The position numbers and the translations under genes were made by a program. The notes beneath the pieces were generated by a model. That model saw only the letters and a program-made list of their open reading frames with translations. It searched no databases and was not told where the DNA came from. A stretch of DNA of 8,785 bases from Desulfobulbaceae bacterium. GTDB taxonomy: Bacteria; Desulfobacterota; Desulfobulbia; Desulfobulbales; Desulfocapsaceae. Where the stretch lies: contig JAHEMX010000014.1 of assembly GCA_024643445.1 (NCBI GenBank), positions 1 through 8,785 of the forward strand, given 5' to 3'. This document shows positions 7,981 through 8,785 of this stretch, one piece after another. Position 1 is the first letter of the stretch, and each line of letters begins with the position of its first letter.

Positions 7981-8785
7981 TCAGGCCCGGGTACCATAAT
8001 CGGGTTTATGTTTCAGTAAGAAATAACAAAACAGGGCTGTCGCTGCAATAAGCAGGCCGCCATACCAGGGGAGCCAGTTGTATGACTGGCGGAATGCTTC
8101 ATTCTCTATGAGCGTTTCTGACCACTGGGGGCTGTGCCCTTTGACCGAGGTGCGCAATCGATTGATCAGCATGGCGAACAGGATACCGATGACACCATAG
8201 GCGAGGTTGAATGCCAACCCTTTGAAACTCAGCACCGTGGCCCGTTGTTCCGAGGATGCCACCAGATTCAGATAGTGGCTGGTAAAAAAGGCGGTGAGCA
8301 GCAGGCCGCTCATGACAAGAGCCATCGGTATGACACCGAAATAGGGTACAAAGCCGGTCAATAACCAGAGCGTCAATATCGTCAGCAGCCCGAGCCAGGC
8401 GGCGTTTTGTGCCGGAGTGAATCTTTTGACCATGAATTCGGCGAGTTTCGGCACCAGCAGCCCAAGCAATGATAGTAATGCCATGATGATGCCAAAACTT
8501 GCCTCGGGAAGATCGATGAGTCTGAGATACTGGCTGGTGAGGGTAATGGTGAGGCGGAGGACGTGATCATACATCATACCGAAGAGAATAATCGCCAGCG
8601 CGAAGGGTGTCTGTATGATCCACCGGCCGGCCTGCAGAACAAGACGTCCCGCTTCGGAGACCGCGTTAAAGGAAACCGTCTGCGCGACTCTGCTCCGGCT
8701 GCCATTGGTTTCACGGAGCCGGATCGTACTCCAGAATGCCAGCAGGGCCAGAATAGTTGTCAGGTAAATCGGGAAACGCATGCTG
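7981..8785 (-). CDS. MFS transporter, C-terminal part, cut by window edge
   Basis: The reading frame is still open at the window end (an AGC codon precedes the first visible Met, 8781-8779), so that Met is probably internal. About 267 codons are visible. Their hydrophobicity shows seven membrane segments: counting from the first visible Met, about 3-20, 56-72, 93-112, 126-143, 149-170, 188-208 and 239-256. The polar, basic stretch at about 21-52 fits the central cytoplasmic loop between TM6 and TM7, so this is TM6 to TM12 of a 12-helix major facilitator. SSEQRATVLSFKGLAFN at about 176-192 is the common MFS block before TM11. The substrate cannot be named. The adjacent glycerophosphodiesterase makes a phospholipid-derived solute conceivable, but the visible part does not specifically resemble GlpT. 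It would be the upstream gene of a two-gene transcript. Confidence 0.82.
   Translation of the reverse strand, partial: SMRFPIYLTTILALLAFWSTIRLRETNGSRSRVAQTVSFNAVSEAGRLVLQAGRWIIQTPFALAIILFGMMYDHVLRLTITLTSQYLRLIDLPEASFGIIMALLSLLGLLVPKLAEFMVKRFTPAQNAAWLGLLTILTLWLLTGFVPYFGVIPMALVMSGLLLTAFFTSHYLNLVASSEQRATVLSFKGLAFNLAYGVIGILFAMLINRLRTSVKGHSPQWSETLIENEAFRQSYNWLPWYGGLLIAATALFCYFLLKHKPDYGTRA

Overview
This 8.8 kb window looks like chromosomal DNA from a Gram-negative bacterium. GC content appears moderate, near half by eye. The gene set fits a Desulfobacterota-type (former deltaproteobacterial) or gammaproteobacterial host: a DUF2058 protein, a tandem-RCK potassium channel of the GsuK type, a GGDEF enzyme and an acetoacetyl-CoA synthetase. 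That placement is an inference from gene types only. All seven supported genes lie on the minus strand, so transcription runs from high to low coordinates. No rRNA, tRNA, CRISPR array, phage gene or transposase gene was seen.

In transcription order: (1) the C-terminal half of an MFS transporter (7981-8785, cut by the window edge), followed 44 bases later by a cytosolic glycerophosphodiester phosphodiesterase (7106-7936). This unit ends at a clear intrinsic terminator (7065-7088). (2) A membrane-bound diguanylate cyclase with a GGEEF active site (5936-7009), preceded by a 14-bp palindrome at 7024-7037. Its stop codon sits in a hairpin, and 78 bases further on starts a potassium channel with two RCK modules (4163-5857). 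(3) A two-gene operon of a PLP-dependent aminotransferase (2711-4003) and acetoacetyl-CoA synthetase (749-2692), 18 bases apart, each with a good Shine-Dalgarno sequence. The pair could link amino-acid deamination with acetoacetate activation. (4) A 534-bp gene-free gap (215-748), then the N-terminal 71 codons of a DUF2058 protein (1-214, cut by the window edge).

The most unusual item is non-coding. Within the 215-748 gap lies a 143-bp imperfect palindrome (551-693), symmetric about base 622, with about 50-bp inverted arms. An identical 4-base CTAA abuts both ends. It has the form of a miniature inverted-repeat (MITE/REP-like) element with a possible target-site duplication. It sits just downstream of the acetoacetyl-CoA synthetase gene, where its RNA could also fold as a large hairpin. 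The protein-coding content is otherwise fairly ordinary, and I found no convincing new multi-gene system. Points worth a second look are the degenerate c-di-GMP inhibition site of the diguanylate cyclase, the asymmetric nucleotide-binding motifs of the channel, and several small palindromes near gene starts.
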